From the NCBI RefSeq assembly GCF_018320785.1, contig NC_054867.1, positions 26,291,855 through 26,355,854 of the forward strand: DNA of 64,000 nt. The letters run 5' to 3'. The DNA comes from Cheilinus undulatus (taxonomy: Eukaryota > Chordata > Actinopteri > Labriformes > Labridae). The translations under genes were made by a program, and so were the position numbers. The notes beneath the pieces were generated by a model. It was not told the origin of the DNA. It was given only the letters and a program-made list of their open reading frames with translations, and ran no database searches. Numbering within the stretch: the first letter of the stretch is position 1; every line of letters begins with the position of its first letter. Shown piece by piece: positions 22,801 to 36,883 of this stretch.

Positions 22801-25800
22801 GTTGGATAACCTGTGGAAATCAAAGCACATTTAGTCAAATAACAGTTTAGTATGGCTACAGAGCAATCTAACCTAAAAAGATGTACATCTTCTTATATTA
22901 ACAATTTAATATGAACGGATTAATGACATCACTGGGAATTGCAGGTGTACTAAAAGTACTAAAAGTCTGTTTTTTAGGTGTGGCTACCTGAGGGAGAGCT
23001 GTCTGTGCATGCGCATCTCTGGCGTGGAGGGCGTGCTGTTGGACTGGGTGCGGCTCAGCTTGAGATGGGAGAGTTGCACGGGCAGAGCAGATTGTGCTAA
23101 GCAGGCCTCTAATGGTGGCAATAATTCCGTTTTGGTTGGAGTGCTGAAAACATAAATAGAAATATGTTTTTTTGCAGTGATAGTGTCTGAAATACTTAGA
23201 AAACACTCTCATTAAACAGGTGAGGTTGAGTATAAATAATCACTTACACCAACATAAACAACACATTACTACAGGTAGAGGTTTATTGCAGCTATTGACT
23301 ACTGAACAATAAAACTATGATATAACTTCTGTGTAATTGCATGATTGTAAAACAGAAGGATTTATAGATCTGTGATGGTTCTTTGGCTGCTCTAGCACGG
23401 GTGGGACACAAGAGGGCACTCTTGCACATTCACAAGCATCTGTTGAATCAACTTTATAATGCATGGCTGATGTAGGATGAATTTTTCCTGATGAGCTAGG
23501 ACAGAGCTGCTTTGTGCAACTCCTTGACAGGTAATAACATCTATGAAAGACTGCACAAAAATGAGTCCATTACGATCAACTTCTGTCAGCATTTCCAAAG
23601 AATCCAGAAAAACTAGAATCCTGAAAAATGGCTAGACATTAAAGGAGACATGATCAATGATCTCTCACCTCTTGCTGGAGGAGCGGGACTTCCTGCTCTT
23701 CTGGTATGGTTCATCAAGACTCGACTCCGTCCATGGGGAGTGCTGGATGGGAGGAAGGTCATACGCAGCGTTCGAGTTCAAACTGTGAGTAGACTTCAGG
23801 CTCGGATGGGGAGAGGAGCATGGGGTCAGCTGCACAGACAGTGGAGCTGCAGACGGAGATGTGTAGGAGCCGTCTACAAAGGAGTGTGAGGATGGAGGGG
23901 GAGGCTGGGGAGGGTCTGTTTCTCCTGGATATGAGAGTCCCGTGGACTGCTGTGATGACTGGCTTGTTACTTCTAGGGAAAAAAAAAAGTTTTGAAAAGC
24001 TGTTTATAGACTCTTCATTTAACACTTCAGACATCTTTTATAAAAGCTTTAGTTGGGAAGCTTTAAGATTGCATTGATTTTGGTGGACAACTTCTCATCT
24101 TTTTGCTGATTTTGTCCTATTGATATGTTAGTAGTGCTTTATTAAAAGTAAAATCCTGCTTTCTTTTTCCAGTCAAAAGCATCACATTGTAAATTTTTGC
24201 TGTCAAATGTAAAGAAATGCTTTATCTGCTGCCTGGCATTTACCCACTGCAATGGTTTAAGGCATTATCAATAACAAAATAGAAATAATAACTCCTGCTT
24301 GCTTTACTAGTTCATACAAAAGACATCAGTATTAATATCAGGAGTTTAAAGCCAGTAAACAAACTCCTTACGGGAGCTTGAAGAAAACAGAATACTGCAC
24401 TATTCCAGACAAGTACTCTCTGTTCCTACATGCTCTCATCTCCACGTTTTATGGTCAGCTGATTGAGCAGCAAAAATTGATATGCTTTTAAACTGCAAGA
24501 CTTGTTATCTTGATCTTAAATCTCATCAACCCAAGAAGAAATAGATTTGTACTTTTTAGTAACAAAGCTAAGGAATCTCTTACCTTCATCCTGCACGACA
24601 GAATCGGACAGAGAGCTGTCATCAGATGCACCCAGATCTGAAAAATATAAAAAGACAAAACATTAATGATTAAATGAGACAATTACAAGAATCTATGAAA
24701 TGCCCAGGACATGTCAGTTAAGACATACTTCAAAATCAACATACTTTTATACATAGACAATAGTGGAATGATCGGACATGACGCTATCCGACTGGTCACC
24801 TCTCACCTTGTTGGGAAATATTAAAAGCAGGAAGTGGTGACGATCGCCCGTGCTCCAGTCGCAGCTTAAAAACCATTTCTTGAAGCTGTTTGAGTTTTTT
24901 CTCCTCTCTCTTGAGCTGTTGTAAGCGGCTCTTTCTGACAGCTTTACTTAGGTGATGCTCCTCGCAGAGCTTTCGTGCTGCTTCGTATATCTTCATCTGA
25001 AGTGCCAAATCAGCATCCACCAAACTGAGTTCTGACTCCTGAAAATGTTACAGAGAGAAACAAGAGAAAGACAACAATATGACCCTTGAAATATTGTTAA
25101 AAAATGACGAAAGAAAGTGTTTAAACTCAGTATGTTGCTTTTACCTCTGCCCTCTGAGGGATGCTTTGTTCGTCCAGTTTGAACGCAGCTCCAATACGTC
25201 TGCGGATCTGTGGAAGCTTCTCTCCGGGCAGCAGAGGGTAATCATCTGACAGCTGGCCGGTCAACTCCTGCAACACACAGAAAACATCACTAATAAAAAT
25301 ATGCACAAAAACACGTCAAAATGCATTTAAGTTTGTTTTTGAGTAAAAATCCTGGCATTTAAACTAAGACACTCTTCAAACACTGACAAACATTTTAGTT
25401 TATCAGCTCAGAGTTTTTTTCTTTTTATCTTATCAGTCGCAGTGCTGCAAAGATCCGCAAGTATCTTTCCAGCTCTCCGTGCATGTTGAGGCACATAAGT
25501 TCAAGGAGTCTTGCATAATTTTGCTTTGCAGATATTTCCTTTCACAACACATTCTTCAGCTATCACGTTCTCACTGTATCAGGTATCCATGTCTGAAAAA
25601 AACCCAAGCATGAGAATGCACATTACTGGCTTCATTAAACAGTCATAAATACACCGTTACTTTGAATCACTCCTGTCCTGCCACTTCTGCAGACAGGCTA
25701 AAACGTAAGTATTGCCAGTAAGATTACTTGTTCTTTTGTCACTGAGAGCAGGGAGAGGCTTTATACCTCCTATTAGTTCACCTGAGCGTGTCTCAACAGG

Positions 25801-28800
25801 AGCGCCCTGCCCGAGTGTCAACAGGAAAGAATGATCAGTCCTGGGATTTCACCCTGAAGCACTGACGCATGACATAGACACTCCTAAAGAAATATGTGTC
25901 CAGTTTCGAAATGGCTTATTGTGGGAATTTACGGACATTATTTGATCATTTGGAGCTGCAGGAAGGATTGAAATGATTGGTTGATGTGTGTCAAAGCTCC
26001 CAAGCTCGATTCAGATCCAGGCCATTGGACGAATGTGAAATTTCATCAAACATCAGAACGAGCAGGATTCCCCTTAAAAAGCCGTAATGAAATAAACTAA
26101 TCCAAATGCAGCTTTATGACTTTGGGTGATAAAAGAAGCTTGAAGGAAACTTCAAGCACTTAATGGCACTTAATGGGAAGAACCGCAATGATAATGTGAC
26201 AGAGGGGCAGGCAAAAGACCAACTGTTCATTCTCAGTCAGTCACAGAGCTGAGAAACAAACACAACATCTGAGTCATTTGTTCAGGCAAATTAAAGCTAA
26301 TTAAGCTCCCAACCTACCCCACCTTTTAAATCTTACTAAAGGTGTAGAAACACACAACATGGGCAGTACATTTAGTCACATAATGCCTGATTGTGTAATA
26401 ATTGTTTTCAGTTTTTATTTTGTCTAAGCTGACAAAGTGAACCTTTACTGACCGAAGATGATCATGATTGTATGACGCATTTCTTATGGGATGTGACAGT
26501 TGAACTTTGGCTTTCAAACAGTCTGAATGTTGATTTCATGATAATTTACTCACAGCTTCTCGGATGCAGAGCTTCTTCAGCTCCAGGATGCAGATCTCCA
26601 GTCGATCCTTAAGATCTTGTTGTTTGAGCTTCATGGCCCGTGTGTGCGTAGTCACATCCTTTGTGTGTGTTGTTGGGCTGTCCGAGCCTAAATAATGGAA
26701 CGAGACACGAGAGATTACGTTGTGACTTCTGCACTCTGACATCTTTATTCAGTAGTCCAAATTACTTAATTTAAGAACTACAACTTTAAATTACTTTCAC
26801 TATTATTTATATTTACACATAAAAAATTTGAAATGTAAAAAGTGATTTTGGGAAAGAAAGGAGAAATATCAGTTTGAGTAAGAGTCTAAATAAGAGTCTA
26901 AATAAATAAATTTAAAAAAGATAATTCTCAAAGGCAGAGCGGTAATATAATCATAAATTCATGAATGCACAGGCTTAATAATTAACCATTATCTTTTATC
27001 TATTAACCATAAGCAATAATTGATACATAACCTAAAAAATCTACACATGTCCACACACTGGCCAGTTTACTAAATGCACCTGTGCGAATAATTAGCCATA
27101 AATGACAAAAGCTCTGACATAAGTGTTAAAAGAGACTTGGCCTACATTTGTTACAGCCATCCTTACAATCATACACAAAGAAAATAAAGCAACACCAGCA
27201 CACAAGACAAGAAAATTTCATGCCCAATGATACCTTTTCTAACAATTCAGTGAATAAAATAAAATTTTCCTGATATTTTATTCCTTAATGTAACTGTAAT
27301 TTCTCTCTGTTGTGCTTTAATGTATTCCATATCAATAAAGTTTTATTCATCTATTTGTAACTTTTTTTGTTGCTTTTTAAGTTTTAAGTCTGCACATACA
27401 AAAGTGGATAACACTATTTTGACCCCTGGATCATACTGCTGCAGATTAAATCTGATGGCCTCGACACAAAGACTACACTGAACACAACCTACCTGTTGTT
27501 GTTACCTTTGTTTTCATTACTCGCATGCAAAAATCAATGTGAGGATCTAGGTAACTATAAACACTGTTTGAGTGTTACACTGGCGCTGTCTGTAGCCGTG
27601 GTGACTAATGATATTAAGATTAGGGCTGTGGGAGTGGCTTCAGGCGACATGCATTGAGCGCCACATGCCTTCAGAGATTATTAACAGAATCCCTGCAGGT
27701 ACTCACACACACAGCTGAGGTGCGACAGGAAAGAAGTGTGACAGCATCACAATGGAGCAAAGAATTCCTCTTCCTAGAGCGACAATGCCCTATTCATTCA
27801 GGACTTTATCTTTTCATTGTATAGAGAAGACATCACGTGGCTCAATTAGGGCGCAGGGAATGTCAGAAAGACCAGAAAAAAATCAGTACACACTGCTGAG
27901 TGAAGAGAAAACAAGACTACCAAGCATTTATAATGAATATATCATATGATATATCATATGGTCACCATGGCAGACTGTTCAATAAAAATCGGAAGTTCAA
28001 AAATACAAAGAGCAACAAATACATGGTTGATGATCCTCTGTGTATGGGTGCCTGCTCTATTCACTGAGCTAAACCAGCGCCTGAAAAAAATCAACTTTAA
28101 ATGGACTAAATAAAGGGGAAAAAACAGAAAACTCCTGATTAGGGTTTCTCAAAACAAAATACAACATTTTAAGACCTGTTGTCTTGTCTAACCAAAGGTC
28201 CAAAAGAAATAAATATTTTTAACAAAGAAGCTAGAGCCAGACAAAATGGATGCTTTTCCTAAAGTTTCCCAAAATATTTAAAGTTTTTTTGTAGCTACCA
28301 ACTAATCAATAAAATGCATTGGCTCCAGCTCTGATGTTAGCAGAAAAAGTCAAACCAGCACAAGGGTTGGATTTCTCTCAGATGAAGTCCAGCCTCCAGA
28401 GAGAGTGATATAAAATACAAAGACTGAGTAAAATAAGTGAACATGTGAAAAAACAAACAAAGCCAATATAAAATGCCTAAACCTTGCAATAATTCTCAGA
28501 AACTAGAAATAATAACAACAAAAGCTTGTACATATCTAAATCTTAGTTTTAATACTTTGCAAGTTTATGTATTTTTGTATGTAATGTTTAATTCCTGTGC
28601 ATTGAGAGGAAAGCTAACCAGAACTACACTAGGTCGGCTGTCACCAGCTAGAGGGGTTTGCCCAGCTAGAGCTGAGAATAAAGGTTTGGATTCAGTGGTG
28701 AGGGCCGTGTTTCCTAAGGAGTTACTCTGTTCTCCAGAACCACAAACAACCTACATTTAATACACGTACCATTATCAGTAAAGGAGGACGGGGAAAAGCT

Positions 28801-31800
28801 TAACATCTGGCACACCGAGCAGGAGAGGCAGAAGCAGACAGAGAAGCAGAGGCTAAGCTAGGCTAAGTTGTGGTAAAAGAGGAAAGGGAGGCTAAGAGAA
28901 AAGCAGCTAAACCGCGAGGGTGATTGTTATCTATATATATGCCTAAACACACAACAGCTATAACACAGTAGTGATTAGTAGTAGAGAGAGGGAAAAATGT
29001 GACTGTAGCTTGATGGACGCTGAGTGAAACACACAGAGCAACCTCCATGTACAGTATGACAATACTGTCACTGTGACGTCACTGTGTTATGAGCTACCTG
29101 GACAAATTTCAGTCATGAAAAACATCTTTAAGTTTATAAAATTGAGCTTCAAAATCACGAAGAAGGAGGCAGTAAAATCTGCTCTAGGATGGTGTGGGCA
29201 TGCTTGTTGAATGGGCCATAGCCACGCCCACTTACTTCAAATACGATCCTCTCAAATAAAAAATGAAAAAATGCTCTGATCAGAGCACAACTGCCTGGCT
29301 CTGTGCCAGTGCAGAGACGGAAGTTGGGGATTAAATTTACTGTTTTCTGGCACAAATCTCTCTGTTATGATACTTTTAACGACCACCATGGCTGATAGAT
29401 TTGGGAAATCTACCTCACAGTGAACAAAAATACAGCATGTAACTGACTGTTAATTTTCAGGGAAGGCAGTGACATCTGCTAACAACTACTGCACTGAGAT
29501 AAACTGCTCGGTGATTTTATATCATTGTAGCGTTAGAGGGATGGGTAATTTACCATCAAGAACCAGTGATATCATGGGCTCTTAAATTTGCCCTGCTCAA
29601 ATAAAACCAAGCAAAGAAAAGAGGTTAACAACTTTCTAACGGTCCAAATAAAAATTCAGTCAAACAAAGATCTCAGTGTTTTCATATGTTTACAGCAACC
29701 TTATTCCAACATATCTACTGTGTTAAGAGGCAGATTTTGGATTTCACTTCACTGGGACTTTAAAGATTTTTTACAAAAAGTAAAAAACTTGTGGTAATGC
29801 ATCAACAGCACTGCCGTTTACACCCATTTCAAAGAGCATCCTCCCATTTGTATAAGAAAGACAAAATAGTAAAAAAAGGGAAATAAAATATTAAATTTGT
29901 AACAACTTACTGTGAGACAGGCAGGTTTATATGAGGGAAATGCATGTGTTCGCAGCCTTTTTATTAAGGATTATTTGCATTCAATCCTTAAAGTGACACA
30001 GAGGACAGAATAATCTAACTGTGAGTCACGATAGACCACATGCATTCTAGTTTCTGCCTCAGACTTCACATGACTGTTTTTGTTGAAAGCCTAAGTAATG
30101 TGTTTGTTTTTAACTACTTCCTCAAACACTTGGTGCTAGTGTGCAGAAGTCGACAGTTGATTAAATAAAGTTAATGTTATCAGAAATATGATTAATCTCC
30201 CTGCTATCAGAAAACATCCACCTGACCTTGTTTACTTACGTCATAAACAATCTGCTGAGTATGTTTTTCTCTGGAAGAATTTGTATTGATGAAGCTCAAG
30301 TGTGTCTCATAATAACAGAGATCTGCCCTGTCAGGTTGTCAGAGATTAATGTAAAGAACAGGGTCCTGATTTCACAGTGGTTAAATACAGAGTGAGGAGC
30401 TTGAAAGAAGTCTTTATTTAAAGATAGATGATTATCACATGACAGATAGCTGGGCAGAAATAAGTAAAGAAGCCATTCTGTTCACAGCTGTTGACATGAA
30501 GTTGTAGGTTTATTAGTAATTTCTTTATCTCTGTCAGTTCGTCACATTGTTCAAAAGAATGCAGTGGTCCATTTTTATGAGCAACAAAAATATGAAAACT
30601 AATATATTTAGTGTTTACTTGGTTTCATCATGTTTTGGACCTACAGGAAGGATCTACCGACTAAAAAAGCAGGTAGTTTAGCCATCTAAATCAAATACTG
30701 TCTAAATAGAGGAAGCAGATTTAAAACCTGTAACGTTCAGTTTGAAAAGTCAAAGAACATTTTGAAAATCAGAAGTTCAAAACTTCTTAAACAAAGCAAA
30801 TCCCCTTCTTGTAAATCTACTTTGTTTTCTTGTTAATTACAGTAAATCACTGAAGCTGCTTATTGTCCCTCGGACACATGTGGGCGACCAAGCGAGGACA
30901 ATCTGCAGTCTTGTTTGTTTTGCGGTAACTTCTGGTCTCATGATGCTTGCAATTGTCGTTGATGTAGATTAAAAAATAAAATTAAAAAAAATTCTTTGGA
31001 TGCAGGAAGCTAGATGGATTATAAATGATTGGATCGGTGATGATGCCTGCACACTCCAACAAGTTGATTTTCCTGAGATCAAATGAATAAAAAAAAAAAA
31101 CATGTCTTGTTTTTGAATCAAAAAACAAACAAAAAAAAAACACTATCCAATTCACAGAGCTGTTTAAATTTGTTTATATTAATGCTCCTGTGAGGTTTCG
31201 TCTTCAATTTGAACATTGCAGAGGCTTAATTGGGGGACGAAGCAATCCCGACTCTCTGCCGCCTTAAGAGGGAGTACGAAAGGTGTGACAAAACGGGATC
31301 AATACATTAACAAGGTGCACTGTTTGATATCTGATAGCTCAGACTGCATACAGAGATGGTCTGGGATGCCTTCATCCAGACTGTACTGGTTGTGGACCCA
31401 ACATGTGCTGGCATGCATTAAAGACCACCCTGGCAACTGACATGGTATCCTGTATTTTGCTAGTAAACAATGTGTATGGCTTCATTTATGGGGGGGTCAG
31501 AGAACTTCAGGGAAGACAGACATAAAGTTGAAAAAAGTGGTTTATTTTGCTAACTGCTGTGATGGGTGGAGTGAGAGAACAGATTCTGGATTGAGCAGGA
31601 AAAAAGGAAGTATGACCTTGACTACTTTCATATTGAGAATAAGCGCCTAAGTTTGGTGACTAAACCATGTGAGTTATTGGACAAGAAGCTAAAGGAACTG
31701 CGGTCACACTAAAAACACCGTTGAGTAATAAGCAACTGTGCAACTTTTATGCAAATACCCCATTTTTCTATGGGGGTGCATACATTATGTTCAATCAGGG

Positions 31801-31924
31801 GGGCTCCTTCTCCCACACTTTGAAAACCTCTGGTTTACTTACAGTGATCCAATGTTTATAATATTTTACCTGAATGAAGGATGATGCCGCTGTCAGTGTC
31901 ACTGATCTCTCCATTGAACTCCAT
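19831..31924 (-). CDS. inava: Innate immunity activator (C1orf106), CUPID protein
   Basis: INAVA is an epithelial and myeloid adaptor whose CUPID domain (shared with FRMD4A/B) binds cytohesin ARF-GEFs. In mammals it supports adherens junctions and pattern-receptor signalling. The nine coding exons are 31870-31924, 26554-26687, 25145-25267, 24807-25038, 24584-24637, 23669-23972, 22988-23143, 22108-22810 and 19831-19923, all with GT-AG ends and matching phases. The product is 617 aa (human about 660). The N-terminus is [19 protein letters not shown]. The CUPID region spans residues about 20-180 and includes [36 protein letters not shown] and a basic coiled coil with [13 protein letters not shown]. 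Then come [47 protein letters not shown], a Tyr/Pro-rich stretch and [12 protein letters not shown]. The end is MSQV; the human protein also ends SQV. The order and blocks match C1orf106 rather than the FRMD4 proteins, which carry an N-terminal FERM domain. Confidence 0.94.
20345..21800 (+). mobile_element. Tc1-like transposon, inactive, in the last inava intron
   Basis: This 1456-bp element sits in the last inava intron (19924-22107). The ends are inverted repeats of at least 45 bp: CAGTGCCTATTAAAAGTATT then CACCCCCTTGGATGTTTTAC on the left, and a diverged inverse with CGGGGGTGAACACTTTTTAT on the right. TA dinucleotides flank it at 20343-20344 and 21801-21802, as expected for Tc1/mariner. 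The 5-10% or greater mismatch between ends (estimated by eye) and the broken transposase indicate an old copy. Confidence 0.88.
20738..21590 (+). pseudogene. Tc1-like transposase, degenerate
   Basis: Traces of a Tc1-family DDE transposase are visible in several plus-strand frames. They begin with ATGAAGACAAAAGAACATTC ([13 protein letters not shown]) and later show a [14 protein letters not shown]-like block near 21236-21280, a strong signature of fish Tc1 transposases. Frameshifts and stops interrupt the frame several times, so no functional protein is made. The minus-strand frames at 21018-21242 and 21360-21587 are shadows of this. Confidence 0.8.
25268..26553 (-). other. inava: inava intron 3
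   Basis: This intron lies between the coding exons at 25145-25267 and 26554-26687. It is AT-rich. The frame at 26326-26517 minus is not supported. No repeat was recognised. Confidence 0.6.
27938..27962. repeat. AT-rich palindrome
   Basis: The sequence ATATATCATATGATATATCA contains overlapping perfect palindromes around two CATATG cores and could extrude a small hairpin. It lies in inava intron 2. No function is inferred. Confidence 0.5.
28030..28081 (-). repeat. tRNA-derived SINE head
   Basis: On the minus strand GGCGCTGGTTTAGCTCAGTG then AATAGAGCAGGCACCCATAC resembles the 5' half of a tRNA (box A) as found at the head of common fish SINEs. The body is missing, so this is a fragment. Confidence 0.5.
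29045..29759 (-). mobile_element. Inverted-repeat DNA element, copy 1 (inverse orientation)
   Basis: This segment aligns, in inverse orientation and over most of its length, with the element at 37061-37756. Shared blocks include GTGTGGGC...CCACGCCCAC, CAGTGACATC and ACTCTC/TTACAGCAACCTTATTCC. The right end CACTGGGACT is followed by TTAA. The left end is diverged and starts near 29045. There is no coding capacity; the frame at 29155-29355 minus is a by-product. Confidence 0.7.
31735..31832 (-). mobile_element. hAT terminal fragment next to inava exon 1
   Basis: Read on the minus strand the segment starts CAGAGGTTTTCAAAGTGTGG, a common hAT terminus. The other end was not located with confidence, so only the terminal part is marked. 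It ends 38 bp from the coding exon at 31870. Confidence 0.5.
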
Positions 31925-34900
31925 CTGAATTATTTGACTTTTGTTTCTGTTCTTCAGTGGATAACGTCAGCTTTCACCATTTCCTGGAAGAAAATAATTT
32001 CTGTTTTATTTACATGCTTAGGCTGATATCATCATAACTTTCCCAAAAGTCACAGGTTATTTTTGGAATTTTTTGAAAGACTGATATATGAGCTGGAAAA
32101 AAAGTACAATTTTCATGAAGTGAAATTAAAAGTGTCAATATTTGTCTTGGGTCAGAAAATCTGAATACATTAAAACTTCAGGGCTGCTGTCAACTTAGAT
32201 ATCTCATAAATAAGCATTTCTTAGTTGGGTCTGACCAGCTGCTGTGGATGTATGATACAGACAGTGACTAAAGTTTAGATTTCTAGAAACACTTATCAAT
32301 TATTTTAGGCTGAGTATTGTATTAGTGATATTTATAAAGTACAAAATCATAGAAAAATACAAAATATTATAAATGAAGGTTTGGACAAAATTGGATTTTG
32401 TAATCTATAGCGCACCTTGACCTGTGTGCATCCATAATCAAACTTTCAAACTGCACTTTGCCTTTGAACAGGCATGAATCTTTAAATGATTATCTTAACT
32501 TTATCAATTATTAAAGTATTAGTGTACTGTAACATTATCATGAGCGTGGGCGAGGTATCACGTGATGTATCATATCTGATGATTTGAAGAAGTTTTTTTT
32601 TTTCAAATCTCCCTGAAGAAATGACCTGTTGGACAAATTCTGATTGTATTTAATGGTCAAACGTACAAGAAAATCCAGGCATTTTGGAAATCTTACACCA
32701 AAAGAGGCAATGAAAACACTGGCATCAGATAAAATGTCATCTTGAACACCTCAATCAATAATGGCCCTTGTTTCCACAACCTCTAATTATGCAATGTTGT
32801 ATCCTATCATGAGATACTGTGTGATTCACAACCCAAATTGTAATAAGCCAAGCAGCTTATGCACCAAACTGAGCATAATGCCAACACTAATGAAGCCTGC
32901 AGCCTCTGTGAGTCCATTCACGGTTGTGAAACATAAAAAATACCCGAGTATTAATATGGATTACAGACAGGTAGTCATTATGCTAAAGACAATGATTAGT
33001 GTAACTCAAACAGCGTTAGCATAAGCTTCCCAATGACTGCCCACCACTAAATGATGACATGTGACCTGTTGCTTTAGTGATTCAGGTGCGACCGTAGAGT
33101 CAGGTGTAGTCATCGTCTCTCACAGCATGAGTACACGCATGTTGCCATGTCTGGGGTGCTTCCTGTGGCTGCATGATGGTTGGCCTCTGATGTCATATGA
33201 TCGTCATTATTGCGCTCCTTCACATAAGAGGCTCAGGACGCATGAGCACAGCCATGCATGAATGTATGTTAATGTACAGTCCTACATGTTTATGAGCTGA
33301 AGAAAAATGTGAAACCTGGTTTGATTATTAACTAAGAGATCACAGGAATGTAGCAGTGATTGCACAAAGAGGGGAGGTTCTTCTCCGTTGTTTGTATGGC
33401 GATCTAAAGCAAGTCATTGTTTGGTGGAATGTCTAAATGAGCTGAAATCATCAGTAGCAATATGTAAGAGATGTTTCTTGTCGTTGCCATACATGGGAGA
33501 ACAGGGATGAACAACATCCATTCATCATCTCTAACATGACACATCCTCCACACAGTTCATATGACTGTGACTGCAGCTTTAACACCTCGAACTCTCAGTT
33601 AATCTGCTGCTGTGTGTGCTAAATTATGGTGAAAACAGCCTGAGAGCAGCACAGTCAAACATCAACAACATACAGAGCTGAAACACTTAAACATCAGCTA
33701 CAATCTGCAGAACTGTGAGCTCGAGCTACAATCTTTGGTATCCACTGGTATTTACAACCATTAATTACTGTTAAGAACACATTTACATGTTTAATTTTTC
33801 ATGCTGGGGTCAGTCTGTTTATATACAACTCTAGAGCCAAGATTTTCATGGATACAACAAATCATAAATAGTGTTACACTGATTAAATGATTAGATTTAA
33901 ATTTCATTTCAACCAGGAATTCCTGTTCACCATCCATAGTATATTATAGTTGATCCACACAGAAAGTGCCTGTCTGAGTCAGTAACTTCAATCATGTTGC
34001 AAGAGAGTCCAATGCCCAAAGGCATTCTGTGAAAACTACGCAGATTAAGGGATGATTGTCAAATAATTTGAGTAAAATTACCAAAAACAGTTGAAGTGAC
34101 CGAGTACTGTTTAATCAAAACTAAAAATGTGTTCAGTCGACTCAGAAAAATAAAGTTGAAATAGTTATTTTGGATTTTCAAGATAATGCAACTAATTTTT
34201 TAACAACCTTCACCTGTTCAGTTTTACAGTGTAGAAATCCTGAGATTGATCTTAATTGAAATTTTAATATTTTGACACCCTTTGTTGAAACTGAATGTCA
34301 CCAAAACACAACCTGAAAAAGCATTTTTTTAAACAAACCAGCGGATCAAGTCAAGCAATATTTCATCTGTAAGAATGCAAAGAAACAGAATCAGCGAATC
34401 TACACTTCCTATACTTACATTCACCATATATTGGCCATTTTTGCTTCGTAAATTAATTTCACAGATGTAAATTATACAAAAAAATCATGGTTTTCAATGT
34501 TGTGCTTATTTCAATCATGTTGATCAATCATGTAACATTTTCAAACTAAAACCTGCAAACAACACTTTGAAACAATGATTAATACAAATCAGGAAGGTAA
34601 TTTTATCTTCAAAGCAGGGCTCAGATTTCTAGATTCCCACTCTATAGTTTAAAATGTGCTAATCACAGAAACTCCCCAGAAACGAGCAGACCGTCAACCA
34701 TACAGCACAAATTTACCACGTCACTGAGCTTTAAATGAAGAAAACCAAAATGACTTAAGTGGTTTAAAGGACTGTAGGTGTGTGCAGCTTTGTCAGGGCG
34801 ATCATTTGGGTTCAGAGATATAAAAAAAAACAAGCAAACAAAAATCAGATGAGGATTTGTCCCTTTCCTGAAGGTGTTAAGATTCTTCATTGAGCCACAG

Positions 34901-36883
34901 GTCACATAACAGAAGTTATTTCTTGTTTAAAATTTGTATCATAGGCAGAACAAGAGGCATGAATGTCTAAATTATGGAAATTAGCAGAACACATAAACTA
35001 TCATTCTACATTAGTCTAAACACACATAAAAGACACTACATGAATGAAAAAATTACAATTTGGAAATCTGAAAAAAATGACTTACTTACAGAGAACCATA
35101 AAAAAAGATTAAAATCCAATGAGAGGAAACACTCCTTTAGAAAGCTGTGGAGACTGTGGATAGGAATGAGAGATTCGCTGTGACAAAGTGCTGCCTGCTG
35201 AAGAGGAGTGGCCACAAACAGAGAGCTGAACACTTGAGTCAGGATCATATAACCCAGCGTCACTGTCTGACTCTGTGAAACTATGTCAACACCACTGACA
35301 AAGAAATTACTTCACCTTGCAATTTACTTCATTTCTTATCAGTTTACTGACAGGTATGAGCTGCCAACTTCACTGATAATCTTTCCATAAAAAAATATAC
35401 GACAAATGATGAAGTGAGGAGCAGCATGAAAATATACTGACAGTTAAAGAACTGAAACCATGAGTCAACTGGTGGATTATTGGGAAAATAACTGGCAACA
35501 TTTTTAACCAACAGTGCAAATGTTTGACATATTTAAGCAAATGATGATTGAAGTATTTAGTCAGTTGTCAATTATTCGCATGAACCAGTCATATTAAGCT
35601 GTCACAGCCTCATTTGGCTTTGTCAGTAATTTTTGGGTTCGGGCACCTGGGTTAAAGCTCCAGTGAGGAACTAGATTTTTGCATCAATTTTGGTGACCCC
35701 TGTGGACAACGAGCTACATCTTATCTCTGCTGATGTTGTCTGTACGTGTGTAAGTAGTGTTTTCCAACAAAAAATCTCACCCTGCTGTCTTTAAACAATC
35801 AAATGTGTTACTCAGTAATTCTTTGATGGGTTAAATGACAAAAAAGGCGGATGCTCAGCATCCCCACTATTAACATTATAGAAATAACTGGTCTTATTCC
35901 TATGGGCTGGCTTGGTTTAGTAGGTCATACAGAGGTGTCAGCACTCATTTCAGTCTGTTTCATTGCCAATAAAAAACTCCACACAGGAGCTTTAGTCTAT
36001 AAATATAAAACTCTAAACTAAAATGCTGTCATCTCTGGATCTGTGACTATATGAGTGCCTGTGGATGACTCTCATGATCTTCATGACCTCTCATTTCTTA
36101 CAAATGACAACAATAAACTTTCAGAGACACTTCAGCTCTGAGTACAAAGATCAAATATCTGCTCAGTGCATACCTGCTGCCATCTCCTGGTCGTACATCT
36201 CATGTAAAGCTGCATAAGCAATCATACATATACAAAAGTATAAACTCAGATTGGCTTATAGCTTTCATAACTTCCTCTCCCTTTTCCCTTCCTCTTTGTC
36301 TGGCAGAATACCAAAGCCAAGACCCCATTTCAGCCTCTAGTAAAAAAGGAGGCAAACACTTGGTGGCGGGATAGTCTGCATGATTTACAGAGACGCAGAG
36401 GCAGCACCTGCTCTGTGGCTGCATGGCTCACATTCACCCTGAATCCTAATATTCATTTTGGCTTTTCAGGAATGCTGGTGCTCCGGCACTCTGGAGAAAA
36501 GTCCAGCAATTCCCAGACACTCTAGATTCAGATCTCAGATGACACGGCACAGAAAAAGCAGCCGCCAAGGAGACACAACGAGGCAGTAGATATTTGGTGA
36601 AGGGACTTCTACATTTAGGTTTCACAGATGGCTTTGTGTCAAGCACCAAAAATTTGATCTCTTGCATTACTCCGGGCTTATTTGGTTGACAGTTGGCAAT
36701 TTTATATCATACATATGTGGCCAAAGAATAGCTAAATACCATCTGCCTCTGTTAAAGCTTGGCAAATAAACCACACAGGCTGAGAGGTTGTTTGATAGGG
36801 CCACAGATATACAGATGAATGAGCCATTTAAAAGGTATTTAATTATTGTAGAGAAATCATCACACTTTTCAAAACATTTTAAC

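Larger units (their letters stand above)
26688..31869 (-). other. inava: inava intron 2
   Basis: This is a 5.2-kb intron. Recognised contents are a SINE piece (28030-28081), an inverted-repeat element (29045-29759) and a hAT end (31735-31832), plus poly(A) runs near 31090-31140. The remaining DNA is AT-rich with no exon-like block that I could support. Confidence 0.6.
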
